A DNA stretch of 64,000 nt, taken from the NCBI GenBank assembly GCA_029255685.2, contig CM055312.2, positions 50,626,202 through 50,690,201 on the forward strand, written 5' to 3'. The stretch's first letter is position 1; every line of letters begins with the position of its first letter. Of this stretch, positions 33,276-46,310 are shown one piece after another. The position numbers and the translations under genes are program-made. Source of the stretch: Silene conica (Eukaryota > Streptophyta > Magnoliopsida > Caryophyllales > Caryophyllaceae). The notes beneath the pieces were generated by a model. The model was not told the origin of the DNA and did not search any database. It saw nothing but the letters and a program-made list of their open reading frames with translations.

Positions 33276-34557
33276 TGTAACACCCCCATTTATTTAAGAG
33301 CCTTTAGCAAGACATTCTCAAATAAATAGAGCTGTTACCATCTCGGAATGTCCGAGGTAGTGAATAACAAAGTAAAACAACCAAAGTACTTTATATAAAA
33401 AGTGATAAAATTTAAACTTTGATTATTACAGATATTACATCGTGGAAAAACAAGATACGACTGATGACTCCTCTAGAAGTGATATAGTACTAAGTCGGTC
33501 CATAGTATGCATCTCACATTCCTGCCCAGCTCCTAGCTCTTCTGTCTCTGACCTGTGGAATCTACTCCCCATTCCGGATCATCGTAGGTGTACACGAATA
33601 CACTGTCAACCTCGCGGTTGAGTAGGGTAACACAATAATTATAATGCAACAGTTAAATGATATGCAAATGTCATGACATGCTCGAGCTCAATCTCAATCT
33701 CAATCTCAAACTCATACTCATACACGTGCACCAAGCCATACCGAACCTCCCGGCAGACTATAATCGGTCGTCACCGAACACCAGCTCAATAGCTGAAAAG
33801 ACACCAGGCCTGGTCTGCAGAACCACCCTGGGCTTTATATCAGAACAATATCTGATCCACAATATCTCAGTAACCAATGCATATGCATGCTCATGAATGC
33901 CACAATATAAATATTTAATCATGCTATCAAATACCGAAATACTCATGCCATTGCAAATAATCCACAGTCAATCCAACCAATATCATTCTTATATAATTCA
34001 TGCTTGCATCCATCACATATAAGGCAACATCCTTTCATAACACATCACAGAGTAAACATCCATTCATATCAATTCATAAAGTATAGTGTCAGTGTATCCT
34101 ACCTAGATAGCAATATAGTCCAAAGCAAACCAGCGAGTAAACAGAATAATGTCACTTCAAAATCGTCACCTAACAATATAATATACGTAATTACTCACTA
34201 ATATAATTACATAAACAATTATTATCTGCCCACTTAAATCAACTTCATTAATTAAACTAATTAATTAGTCAAAACAATTACGCGACTAAAATAATACATC
34301 AATTATTCAAATTAATTACTTAAATAATATGTTACGCATAACGAGACCGTGTCAAAAATGACTACTTCAATTAAATAACCGAACATGGAAATATAATCGA
34401 CTATTGATAACCGTCACATTCTTGTATAAAATATACACAATTTAATAATTAATAACAAGAACAATATATACTAGTTGTAATCATACTAGTAATAAAGTGT
34501 TAACTATTAAACCATAAAAACAACATTAACAACAATAGCATATATAGTCATAATACA

Positions 34558-34646
<89 letters not shown>

Positions 34647-35860
34647 AATGGCATTACAAACCCAGCCCCATAACAAACCAAATTAAACCCACGACATTCT
34701 TCTATAAACATAACAGCAGCCCCAAGCAACTCCTACCCGTACACCCCTCCTTCACGGCTTCACCAACGTCATTCAAGCCACCGCACGCAACCACCCGAGG
34801 TCCCATATTCTCCTATGCACGACCAATTACAAAACCAGCATCTGCACCACCACCATAGTTGTAACAGCCCGTATTTTCGTAAAATCTAATTTAAGTATTT
34901 TTAATTATTTTAAGTAGTAAAATAATATTTTAGTGACTTAACGGAAAATAAATTATTTATGTATCGTAAAATACTTTAAAAAGATAATAAGATCCGTCTT
35001 AAGAACCTCCAGTCCTTAAGACGAATACAACTTGGCATAGTTTAAATATCCGACTCAAGTATTCATTTCCATACCCGTTTCAAATATCCGAAGCCGTTTC
35101 GTTCATTTCGGAAAGGACAAGTACTTAAACCCCTAAAATCACATATGTCGACATAATAACTCACCTTCATCCTCAACATTCCATTCTTTCACTGTAAAAC
35201 AAACTTATCACAAAACCTCCATCCTTACTTCCTTCTTTTGCTAAGATCTCCATCATCCGTTCACCTAAACGCAAAAGTAAGAGCATTTTCGGAATCCTTG
35301 TTCGATTTCCTAATCATCCATCACTTTCGTTTTTCATTTTGTTGAACTCGAAAAACAGGCTGTTTTGCCTTTAATTCGTTTTTGGTGATTCTAAACCGTT
35401 GTCTTTGTTATAGGAGTTGGTCTCGACAATCCCGACGTGGACACTTACGTTGTAGAGGAGGATCGTTTGCCGGAAATAGCTTGAAGGTGACTATTATGAG
35501 TAACTCGGCCTATATGTCTAAATTAGCACTATATGTGATTTGATTGTGTTTTGATGAAAGTTAGTATGTTTATTGAGTACTAATGTTCTTAATATGTTAT
35601 ACAAACTGATTTTGTGATGATTAGATGATGAATTTGAGGAGAAGATGAGATTCAAGTGTATACATGTTAAGATCGGTTTAATTTGGGATTTTGGTGTTAA
35701 GACATGAAATGATTGTTTGTACTCATGTTCATATGTTCATTTGATGTGGTTTACGTGCTGGAAGTATGAAATCGATGCTTAGAAACATGTTTAGGTTGAA
35801 ATGGTAAAGTATTGAAAGGATTGGATATGGCGAAAATGGGTTTTGCGTGAACAGAGGCCC

Positions 35861-36165
35861 TGAGCCGGCAGGCTGACCGGCAGCCGGTCGGCCGGCTCAG
35901 AGTCCCCCCTTGTTATCTTTGCTTTTCGAAGATTGTAGGAAAATGGGTCCCCAACCGGTGGACCGGCAGCCGGCCGGCCGGCTGGGAGCCCCTTGTGTTG
36001 TTGTTTTAAGTTTTGCAAGAAGAGAAAGGGAAGGGGTCCCCAGCCGGTGGACCGGCAGCCGGCCGGCCGGCTGGGAGACCTTTTGTGTTGTTTTCTTTGC
36101 TGTGTCGGCTGGAGTGTAAAGACTCGCAGCCGGTTGACCGGCCGCCTGTGGCCAACCGGCTGAGA
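35861..36165. repeat. GC-rich inverted-repeat cluster in LTR
   Basis: Four blocks of about 40 bp, roughly 85-90 bp apart, each start with AGCCGG or ACCGG and end with CCGGCTG or CCGGCTC, so each can fold on itself. Two contain CCGGCCGGCCGG. The cluster recurs at 42060-42364 in the 3' LTR. Confidence 0.8.
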
Positions 36166-36484
36166 GCCCCTGATGATGTTATTTGCTTTATAACTTTTGA
36201 TTCTCAAGTCGGATTGCTTTGATTCTTTTTCCGTATGCTTTGTATGCATGTTTAGAGTCCCCGGAGTTCGGGCGGCACTATATTGGTTCGGGAATGAAGT
36301 GAGGATAGGGACCCCCCCGGTCGGGCAACCGAAAGGGAAACCGGCCCTCCCTCGTCTTAGTTCCCGGGGTCAATTAAGTGTTGAGTGATGTGATTAGAGA
36401 GTTGATCATGGTTTATTGAATAGCCTCCTTTCGGACATTTGATTGTGGTTTATTGAATAGCCTCCTTTGGGAGATTTGGTTGTT

Positions 36485-36790
36485 GAACCACTTCGTGGGT
36501 GGTTCATTGTGTTTGTTCTGGACGAACCCATCCGTGGGTGGTTCTGTCCTCTTCGTGCGAACCCCTACGTGGGTGGTTCTGCTTTCTCCGTGTCGAACCC
36601 CTCCGTGGGTGGTTCTGATTCCTTCGTGCGAACCCCTACGTGGGTGGTTCTGCCTTCCTGACGAACCCCTCCGTGGATGGTTCTGTCTTTCTTCGTGTTG
36701 AACCCCTCCGTGGGTGGTTCAGTGTTCTGTGTTGAACCCCTACGTGGGTGGTTCAGTGTGTTGTGGTCGAACCCCTCCGTGGGTGGTTCG
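36485..36790. repeat. Minisatellite of GAACC...GGTTC hairpin units
   Basis: Nine copies of a 33-39 bp unit share the core GAACCCCTCCGTGGGTGGTTC with minor changes (TCC/TAC variants) and variable spacers. Each core is an imperfect inverted repeat. The same array lies at 42684-42989. Confidence 0.85.
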
Positions 36791-37664
36791 CGTGTGTGTA
36801 TTGATTGGTATATACTTGCCTGAGTAGGGGTACTGTGTTATATACTTGCTGAATGTTTTGGTAATTAGGTTATGTCTTAAGTTGACCGCTGAACCTTCTT
36901 ACTTGCTGAATGTTTGGTATATAGGTTATGTCTTAAGTTGACCGCTGAACCTTATACTTGCTGATTGTTTAGTATCTGCTTGCCTAGTAACGGTACGGTG
37001 TCAGATCTAGATGTTTGTGACGATGTTTAAGATGATATTGAATGATGAGTCTGATGTTTGACTTTAGTATTGTTCGTCCAAGGCATTGGACGACTCTTAG
37101 TCCGGTTTCGTAAACGGTTTGGATTGAAAGACCCCCCGGCCGGGTAACCGGAAGGGAAACCGGCTCTCCTTCCAAATAGTTTCCGAAGTTGGTTGAGAGC
37201 CTTTGCATGGTATTGCATGATGTTATGAAAGATGAGTTATCGAGAATTGTATGCTTCACATGATTGTTTATGTTGGAGTATAATGCTTGCTTATATGTTC
37301 GGTGTTGTATGACATTAGGTGGCTATGAGAGCTCTAGTCACTCCCCACTGACTGTGGCGCACATGTTGTGTGTGTGTAGGTACTGGATGCTGTTTGCAGG
37401 GGGTTACGTTGAGGCTAGCGAGCGATGATCCTATCATCGATGACTTACCTACATCGTGTAGCTAGACCTTGGACTTATGTTTCTGTATTTTGTGCCTGTA
37501 GGGATATGCTATCCCGGGCTGCTTTTGTTTTATATCTTAACACTTATTTATGTTTCGGTTTTGCTAAAGCACCTCGCATGTTTAGTTTGTTAAAAAGTTT
37601 TAATTCCGCTGCATTTTTAGTACTTTGTATGTTTTATATTTCCGCTTTCGCGAGGGGTTTTACA

Positions 37665-40600
37665 GTTGGTATCAGAGCATTATTGCTCCCGACGCACTCA
37701 TGTAACCCCCAACCTTAACTTGACCATTTAGACGAATAATGAATGAGAGATGGGGTAGATTTAAGGACTTAAATTGTAGTCTGTTTTGTGACTGCTTTTA
37801 TTAGGTTCTAACGTGTTTGTTGATTGTCTTTGGTTTTACTTTATTGTCTTCCAATCGACGAACCGTGGACTAATCCATCTGACGATGAAGACCTGAGTTC
37901 CTACCGAAGATAGAAGATTCGTGCTACTGTTGGGGAATGCTTCTAAGCCTTGAAGATACTTCTCTTTCTTCGTGCACCACCTTCTTTGATAACTCCGAAT
38001 GCACATCCTTCTTTTAGAATATTTGTCCATCTCACTTGAACAGATCTTCATATCTTTTCAGCTTAACCTCGTTGCTTGCTTTCTTAAGGTGCCCTCTAGG
38101 TAATCTTCCCTTTTAATGGATTTGGAGGAACTAGTCTTAGGATAACCGTAAGCTGTGTTATGAGAAATATTGTTATTTGAGGAATAACTTAAGAGGTATC
38201 GAGAGACATGTTTTGGTGATCTAAGGGTCGTCTATCCAATTGGGAGAGTAAAAGTGAGTGATAGGATACTTGCTTGAAGGTTGAGTTGTATACTTAGTAT
38301 TCGGTGGAACCTAACCTTGAGAACCATGCTTAGATCGTGAGAATATGTGGATTGAAGAGTTCTGTTTAAGGAGTTAGATAAGATACTTAAGGTTATAGAG
38401 CAACCTGAAAGAATAGGCTTAAGATGCTAATGATGATGAAGTGAGTTAGTATCACTTGACTTAGGTGAGTGATTGAGCTAGGAAAGGCTCATTGTTGAGG
38501 AATACGAATCATTTGCTATAATAGTGGAATACTCGAAGAGGTTGACTTAAGCTTAGAGGAAGTGAATCACTACGTGACCCTAGGTGGCTTAATAAATCTT
38601 AGCGTTTATTTATTGAAAAACTTAAGAGAAATTTGAAGTTGCACCACCAGTATGTGGATGGAATGAAGTAATTCATTGAGAGATGTAAGTTCGGAAAAAC
38701 TTGATGGTTTAAAAATTGTTATCTGGTGGACAGTAGGGTAAACAAATAGAGTGGATATAGCATATAGGGAAGATGACCTGAAAGTGTTATTGAATTGTCA
38801 TTAGTGGAACTAGCAGAGATGTGACATCTCAAACTTTTGGGAATAGGTAGTTATAATGATGATACCGTTTAGAGTTGAAGGATAAGGGTGTATGAATCAT
38901 TGGAGGAATTGTTCGTGAGAACCGATAATTGAATGGCTTGATGTGGAAAGTAAGAAGTGAGAATCCCGTGAGAATAGTGAGAGACCCGCACCTTGGGAGA
39001 TGTCCGTAATCGTTTCTTTCACATCGCTTCTCTCCTTTCTTTTCCTTTGCTTCTCCTTCTGATCATGGCTTCAATTTCATTGGAGTCCATAGCCTAAAGT
39101 TTCTTACCTTGTCATCTCGTTATTCCTCGAGTCGTTATCTTATGACTCTCTCGGAACCTGTATCGTGTTTGTCTCTGAGGTTCATATCTCATCTCTTCCT
39201 CCGTGAGCCTTGTTCCTTTTCATTTAGATTAGTGGCGAGATCGACCTGTTCTTGGGGTAGAGATGCATGCCTTGAGGAATGCTTGGTTCTGCGTTGTCAG
39301 GATTTGGTTGAGAGAGTTGGTGAGAATAGTGTTCGGGCAATATTGGACAGTGTGCCGTCTTGAGAGTCCATGTTAGATGGATTGTGTGTAAGTGATCTTT
39401 GTAGATTTCTAAGCACCATTTTAGGATTTGAATAAAATGCTTGGAGTTATAGATGAATTTTGAGAAATGTGCCTTAGATTGTGATGAAGTGGTCAAATGG
39501 ATGAATGAGGTAAGTTAGTGCTACTGGATCTTGAGGAACGAATTGCTTAATCGCAGGAAGGATCACTTACTTGAGGAACGAGAGTTATTGGTGACTGTGT
39601 GAGAATATTGAGACATTTACAAGTGGACTTATGGAGCTGACTGAGTATTGACCTTGAGTTACTTATAGAACCTCGGCATTTGCCTATTGACGTACTTACG
39701 GGTAGCCGTTGATGTTTGGAGTAATCATAGAGTGGAAATTTGAGACTTGTAAGTGTTCATAAATATCAATTGAGGAATCTCGGAATATGAATGTCTAAAC
39801 CTTATGGGAACTATAAGAGTGAAAATTTTTACTTCTTTGGAACTTCATTTGGGATGCATGTTGTCGGTAAGTAGTTGGAAACCAGAGGATTTAAGAGTTG
39901 TTACCTTAGTAAAGTCTCGATTTGATTGATCACTGTGATTATAAAATTTGGGAACTTAGGATGTCAAACCTTGTGGAATGGGTTTGTCAGGATCGAACCG
40001 TTAAAATTTAAGGTTATAGGATGATGAATACCATATCGTGGGTTTGAGTATTCGTTGTTATGGTAATAGAATTCTGGTTGAAGTGCTGAAAGTGCGTAGA
40101 CCTTGGTCTGAAGCATGTGTATTAGGCTTCCCCCTTGAGTGAGAGGTCCTTAACCGTGGTTGAACGGATTTTAGTGTGAACTGAGTGAGAGTTTTGGAAA
40201 CCTTCTTGTTGAGGAATACCTTGTTTTGTGGATGAGATAGGGGTAATAGGAACCGCGAACCATTGTGAGCATTGAGGTTACTGGAATCGCCTTTTGGAAT
40301 ATACTAGGGATCGTTGGAAGGACGTTTCGATTGTGAATTTAGCGGTTATTGTGCGCATGTTTGGCAAAGGTTACCGTCTTCTTTAACCTTCGACTTGATT
40401 GTTCCGTTCCTTCGACCCTCCTTTTTGTGTCCTTACAGCCGCGAGGCTTGGAACCCCTAATCCTTCTTATCAAAAATAAGCTCTGCGACCGTTTCCGCGC
40501 TCTCGAACGTCTGTTTTGGAACTTGTTTCCCAATTAATTGACTTTAAATCCATTGTTTTTGGGAAAAAGCTTAATTGTTTTAAAAAGTTGAAACGGCTTT

Positions 40601-41058
40601 CTCTTCCGTTGGAAGCAACTTTTAGTCTTGGTTACCATTGTTCTCTTCAAAATTTTGAGAAATAAAAGTTAATTTGGAAGAAAACTTGATTTCGAAGAAC
40701 AGGATGTTTTACAATTTGGCAGACTTCAGCGTTGATAGCCACTAGAACGTGTTATTGGAGACGTCTAATAACCCGTACTGTGCCCATCAACCCCGAATCG
40801 ACGTAATTTTGGAATTTTAACTAATTTTATTTTGGGACTTGTCTCAGATTTGGAATGTCGAACTCTCGAATACGTAACGAGGATCTCAACGTCCAGTGAC
40901 GAGACTTGTACCTTGAAATCTTTACTCCTTAAAAACCTCTTGGAAGATAAAGTTTTGAGTTGTCATGAACCGCTGGTTCATTTTGAAAGTTTTAGTTGTT
41001 TTCATACTTACTTCTACCTTCGAGTTTCGAGGACGAAACTTTTTGAAGATTGGGTGAT
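37665..41058 (+). other. Internal region of second LARD-like element, non-coding
   Basis: It starts with primer site TGGTATCAGAGC (37667-37678). No Gag, protease or polymerase motif is visible in any frame; the longest frames are under 100 residues and unrecognised. The right end has hairpin AGTTTCG-AGGA-CGAAACT (41023-41040) and an 18-nt tract before the 3' LTR. Confidence 0.82.
41023..41040 (+). promoter_or_regulatory. PPT-proximal AGGA-loop hairpin, second LARD-like element
   Basis: AGTTTCG-AGGA-CGAAACT is a perfect 7-bp stem with loop AGGA, 18 nt before the 3' LTR start at 41059. Confidence 0.72.
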
Positions 41059-43863
41059 TGTAACAGCCCGTATTTTCGTAAAATCTAATTTAAGTATTTT
41101 TAATTATTTTAAGTAGTAAAATAATATTTTAGTGACTTAACGGAAAATAAATTATTTATGTATCGTAAAATACTTTAAAAAGATAATAAGATCCGTCTTA
41201 AGAACCTCCAGTCCTTAAGACGAATACAACTTGGCATAGTTTAAATATCCGACTCAAGTATTCATTTCCATACCCGTTTCAAATATCCGAAGCCGTTTCG
41301 TTCATTTCGGAAAGGACAAGTACTTAAACCCCTAAAATCACATATGTCGACATAATAACTCACCTTCATCCTCAACATTCCATTCTTTCACTGTAAAACA
41401 AACTTATCACAAAACCTCCATCCTTACTTCCTTCTTTTGCTAAGATCTCCATCATCCGTTCACCTAAACGCAAAAGTAAGAGCATTTTCGGAATCCTTGT
41501 TCGATTTCCTAATCATCCATCACTTTCGTTTTTCATTTTGTTGAACTCGAAAAACAGGCTGTTTTGCCTTTAATTCGTTTTTGGTGATTCTAAACCGTTG
41601 TCTTTGTTATAGGAGTTGGTCTCGACAATCCCGACGTGGACACTTACGTTGTAGAGGAGGATCGTTTGCCGGAAATAGCTTGAAGGTGACTATTATGAGT
41701 AACTCGGCCTATATGTCTAAATTAGCACTATATGTGATTTGATTGTGTTTTGATGAAAGTTAGTATGTTTATTGAGTACTAATGTTCTTAATATGTTATA
41801 CAAACTGATTTTGTGATGATTAGATGATGAATTTGAGGAGAAGATGAGATTCAAGTGTATACATGTTAAGATCGGTTTAATTTGGGATTTTGGTGTTAAG
41901 ACATGAAATGATTGTTTGTACTCATGTTCATATGTTCATTTGATGTGGTTTACGTGCTGGAAGTATGAAATCGATGCTTAGAAACATGTTTAGGTTGAAA
42001 TGGTAAAGTATTGAAAGGATTGGATATGGCGAAAATGGGTTTTGCGTGAACAGAGGCCCTGAGCCGGCAGGCTGACCGGCAGCCGGTCGGCCGGCTCAGA
42101 GTCCCCCCTTGTTATCTTTGCTTTTCGAAGATTGTAGGAAAATGGGTCCCCAGCCGGTGGACCGGCAGCCGGCCGGCCGGCTGGGAGCCCCTTGTGTTGT
42201 TGTTTTAAGTTTTGCAAGAAGAGAAAGGGAAGGGGTCCCCAGCCGGTGGACCGGCAGCCGGCCGGCCGGCTGGGAGACCTTTTGTGTTGTTTTCTTTGCT
42301 GTGTCGGCTGGAGTGTAAAGACTCGCAGCCGGTTGACCGGCCGCCTGTGGCCAACCGGCTGAGAGCCCCTGATGATGTTATTTGCTTTATAACTTTTGAT
42401 TCTCAAGTCGGATTGCTTTGATTCTTTTTCCGTATGCTTTGTATGCATGTTTAGAGTCCCCGGAGTTCGGGCGGCACTATATTGGTTCGGGAATGAAGTG
42501 AGGATAGGGACCCCCCCGGTCGGGCAACCGAAAGGGAAACCGGCCCTCCCTCGTCTTAGTTCCCGGGGTCAATTAAGTGTTGAGTGATGTGATTAGAGAG
42601 TTGATCATGGTTTATTGAATAGCCTCCTTTCGGAGATTTGATTGTGGTTTATTGAATAGCCTCCTTTGGGAGATTTGGTTGTTGAACCACTTCGTGGGTG
42701 GTTCATTGTGTTTGTTCTGGACGAACCCATCCGTGGGTGGTTCTGTCCTCTTCGTGCGAACCCCTACGTGGGTGGTTCTGCTTTCTCCGTGTCGAACCCC
42801 TCCGTGGGTGGTTCTGATTCCTTCGTGCGAACCCCTACGTGGGTGGTTCTGCCTTCCTGACGAACCCCTCCGTGGATGGTTCTGTCTTTCTTCGTGTTGA
42901 ACCCCTCCGTGGGTGGTTCAGTGTTCTGTGTTGAACCCCTACGTGGGTGGTTCAGTGTGTTGTGGTCGAACCCCTCCGTGGGTGGTTCGCGTGTGTGTAT
43001 TGATTGGTATATACTTGCCTGAGTAGGGGTACTGTGTTATATACTTGCTGAATGTTTTGGTAATTAGGTTATGTCTTAAGTTGACCGCTGAACCTTCTTA
43101 CTTGCTGAATGTTTGGTATATAGGTTATGTCTTAAGTTGACCGCTGAACCTTATACTTGCTGATTGTTTAGTATCTGCTTGCCTAGTAACGGTACGGTGT
43201 CAGATCTAGATGTTTGTGACGATGTTTAAGATGATATTGAATGATGAGTCTGATGTTTGACTTTAGTATTGTTCGTCCAAGGCATTGGACGACTCTTAGT
43301 CCGGTTTCGTAAACGGTTTGGATTGAAAGACCCCTCGGCCGGGTAACCGGAAGGGAAACCGGCTCTCCTTCCAAATAGTTTCCGAAGTTGGTTGAGAGCC
43401 TTTGCATGGTATTGCATGATGTTATGAAAGATGAGTTATCGAGAATTGTATGCTTCACATGATTGTTTATGTTGGAGTATAATGCTTGCTTATATGTTCG
43501 GTGTTGTATGACATTAGGTGGCTATGAGAGCTCTAGTCACTCCCCACTGACTGTGGCGCACATGTTGTGTGTGTGTAGGTACTGGATGCTGTTTGCAGGG
43601 GGTTACGTTGAGGCTAGCGAGCGATGATCCTATCATCGATGACTTACCTACATCGTGTAGCTAGACCTTGGACTTATGTTTCTGTATTTTGTGCCTGTAG
43701 GGATATGCTATCCCGGGCTGCTTTTGTTTTATATCTTAACACTTATTTATGTGTCGGTTTTGCTAAAGCACCTCGCATGTTTAGTTTGTTAAAAAGTTTT
43801 AATTCCGCTGCATTTTTAGTACTTTGTATGTTTTATATTTCCGCTTTCGCGAGGGGTTTTACA
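41059..43863 (+). repeat. 3' LTR of second LARD-like element, 2,805 bp
   Basis: It has exactly the same length as the 5' LTR with about four substitutions seen. It ends GGGGTTTTACA and is followed by the ATAGT target duplication. Confidence 0.92.
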
Positions 43864-44405
43864 ATAGTTCCCCACAGCCGTTACAAAGTACTGCCCTAAC
43901 GACCTACGCACAACCGCAAGAAAACAGCGTGTCCTCTGTTTGATCCGGCAATCGCTACCCCAACGCCTGTCACAACCCTCATAACTTACCCACAAGAGGA
44001 CGCCCTGCCACGCCTACCACCACACAGCCACCACCCCTCTCTTTATCCCTAGTGATGAGTAAAGAAAACGAGAGAAAACCCACATACAACTCGCGCATCA
44101 CAACTCTACCCCACTCTGTTTTCTGTTTCCCCGTCCACCGCCGTCAGAAACCGCCACCTGTAGCCACCACGACCCACTGACTTAACCACTAGACACTAAC
44201 CCACCATACCCAGGTCAAGTCGAGTCTCAAACCGTGCTTAAAACAGGTACAACTCCTCGCATCATGTATCCTTGCGCTCGGTAACAACCACGTTCACTAC
44301 TCTATTGGTGGTTCTCACGGCCACCACCGACCACCAAGGTTGTCTCCCTACCCCCAGAAACCACCTCCCACTAACCCAGGTTAGACACGAATCACGATGG
44401 CTCAG

Positions 44406-44436
<31 letters not shown>

Positions 44437-46310
44437 CATAAGTATATGCGAGTTTTTTCGAGACCGAACCCGTAACGATAAAGAACATGAAACGATAAGC
44501 GATAAATGGCATACCTTATAACGACGGTTAAAATAAACGAAGGAACTTGCAGAGGGCGAGTAGCAGACATGAAGGAAAAGAGAAGAAGAAGGGAAACAAA
44601 CGCAAAACCGTAAGAGAAGTAGGAGAAGCGGCGTTATTGTATAGTGTATACGTTCTTTTAGGGTTTTCATCAGGAATGAGTTACTATATTATGTTCAAAT
44701 GCTGATTTGTTCACATGGTAAGTTGAATAAAGTTGAATTTTCAATGCATATTATTAAATTCCAGGTCTCGTAAATATCCATATTCAACATCGTAAATGCC
44801 CGTAGCTAGCCTTCGTAAAAAAAAAAACTCGGCGTTGACTCTCATTTCCAATACCGTCTCATAATTTTATTATATATAACATGCTCTTTATGAGAAGATA
44901 AAACGCACCCAACTTATATAATTATCGTAATATTAAACACGCATTATAAATATACTATTATTTCACGATAATAGTACTAGTACAATATCAAGACTACGAG
45001 TTTATAAACACCGTCATAATAATGAGAGTAATAGTAAGAATAAAACGTAACAACTACAATAATATGAATAATAATAATAGTAAGAATTACCATAATAGTA
45101 TGTGATAGTAAGAATAATAATAAGGAGAAAAATAAAATTTAATAAGAATAAGAGTAGTAAAAATAATGGAAAAAGGATATATAATAATAAGATAATAACA
45201 TAAATATTACACTTATTAAGTTTAAATCATCTCTCGTCAAAAAAAAAAAAAACTTTTATTAATATTCCATTTCCACGAGATATGAAGGTATGGGTTATTA
45301 CAATTAAATTGGTATTTTATAAATATATTATTAAAATTAAAGAAGTACGAAAGAAATGTCATTTTATGAAATAATCATCAAATATCAAATGATTATGAAA
45401 TACGAAATAATCATAGAAATACGATTTATAAAACAATAACAGTTTACGTAAAATACTTTATAAACATTCTTCATTTTTGAAATACGTGTATAAAACATGG
45501 TTTCACTGTCAATGACCGAGGCTAATATACGGGGTATTACAGTCTTCCCTCCTTAAAATGAACTTCGTCCCGAAGTTCGCCATCCCGTAACGATAACAAA
45601 ACACTCCACGGCATAAGACAAACACAAGTAGTACATATATGTAAGCTCTAAAACACGAAGTGTTACATTCTATCTCCCTTAAGAAACTTTGTCCTCAAAG
45701 TTTAACATAGGATAGAAGTACAAGACACTTAAAGAACTGCAGTATTGACCGAAACATAACAAATTAAACAATAGACTCCATGCATGGCAATCTCAGTTTG
45801 CCAATCACAGCACAACACTTAGCCAGATTGTATACCATCCCGATTTTACAATCCTATCCTACTTAAAACATGGTTACGTCCTCGTAACCCCATTATAAAA
45901 TTTCACTTCCATTTCTCAAGAAGGTCACCGAAACAACAGTCACAATTCATCAGATAAGTTATGTACTTTACACTAGGCAACTAGCATCCGATGTTTAAGA
46001 ACCAAAACTCTTTTGTCCAAAACGTGTTTCGTCGAAAAACAAAATCAGGTAACTAACACTTATCTATACTCTGGAAATTTTAACATAACTTAACATATTT
46101 ATACCAATGCAAACAATCAATAACTCAAAATTCATAATTGACAAATTAAATAATTTCATGCCCATAATCATGTTATAGAAGCAAAATCATATTTTAGAAA
46201 AGACATAAGGCAAAATTTAGCCATTATTAAAACATGGAGCATTGACATATTTCGCAAGATATACACCAATCTTAGACTAGCCAGACAACTTATCATCCCT
46301 AAGTATAAAT

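Larger units (their letters stand above)
34860..37664 (+). repeat. 5' LTR of second LARD-like element, 2,805 bp
   Basis: It runs from TGTAACAGCCCG to GGGGTTTTACA. It contains a GC-rich hairpin cluster (35861-36165), a nine-copy GAACC...GGTTC minisatellite (36485-36790) and a repeated CTTGCTGAATGTTT-type block near 36845-36970. Frames of 60-152 residues over the GC-rich part are repeat artefacts. Confidence 0.92.
34860..43863 (+). mobile_element. Young 9,004-bp LARD-like Ty3-type element
   Basis: Two LTRs of identical length (2,805 bp) flank a 3,394-bp internal region with no credible coding. The target duplication ATAGT is perfect (34855-34859 and 43864-43868). By eye the LTRs differ at about four positions (near 35949, 36437, 37137 and 37553), indicating very recent insertion. 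A primer site follows the 5' LTR, and a hairpin and purine-leaning tract precede the 3' LTR. The FRGR-type reading around the terminal hairpin resembles Tekay/Del chromoviruses, so it may derive from that lineage by loss of gag-pol (inference). Confidence 0.92.
33276..45541 (-). repeat. LARD array LTR3, split by a 9-kb insertion
   Basis: The LTR pieces are 33276-34859 and 43869-45541 (3,257 bp together). The insertion at 34860-43863 is flanked by ATAGT on both sides, and joining across one ATAGT reproduces the intact sequence seen in LTR2, LTR4 and LTR5. The AAT run is longest here (34558-34644). The TA run lies at 44406-44434. Confidence 0.9.

Noticed and set aside
34526..34729. Poly-tyrosine frames over AAT repeats (also near 57391 and 62959)
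   Set aside because: They are translations of a trinucleotide microsatellite whose length varies between LTR copies.
35791..36249. 152-residue minus-strand frame in the second LARD LTR (repeated at 41990-42448)
   Set aside because: It is a low-complexity Pro/Arg/Gly product of the GC-rich inverted-repeat cluster and lies inside an LTR.
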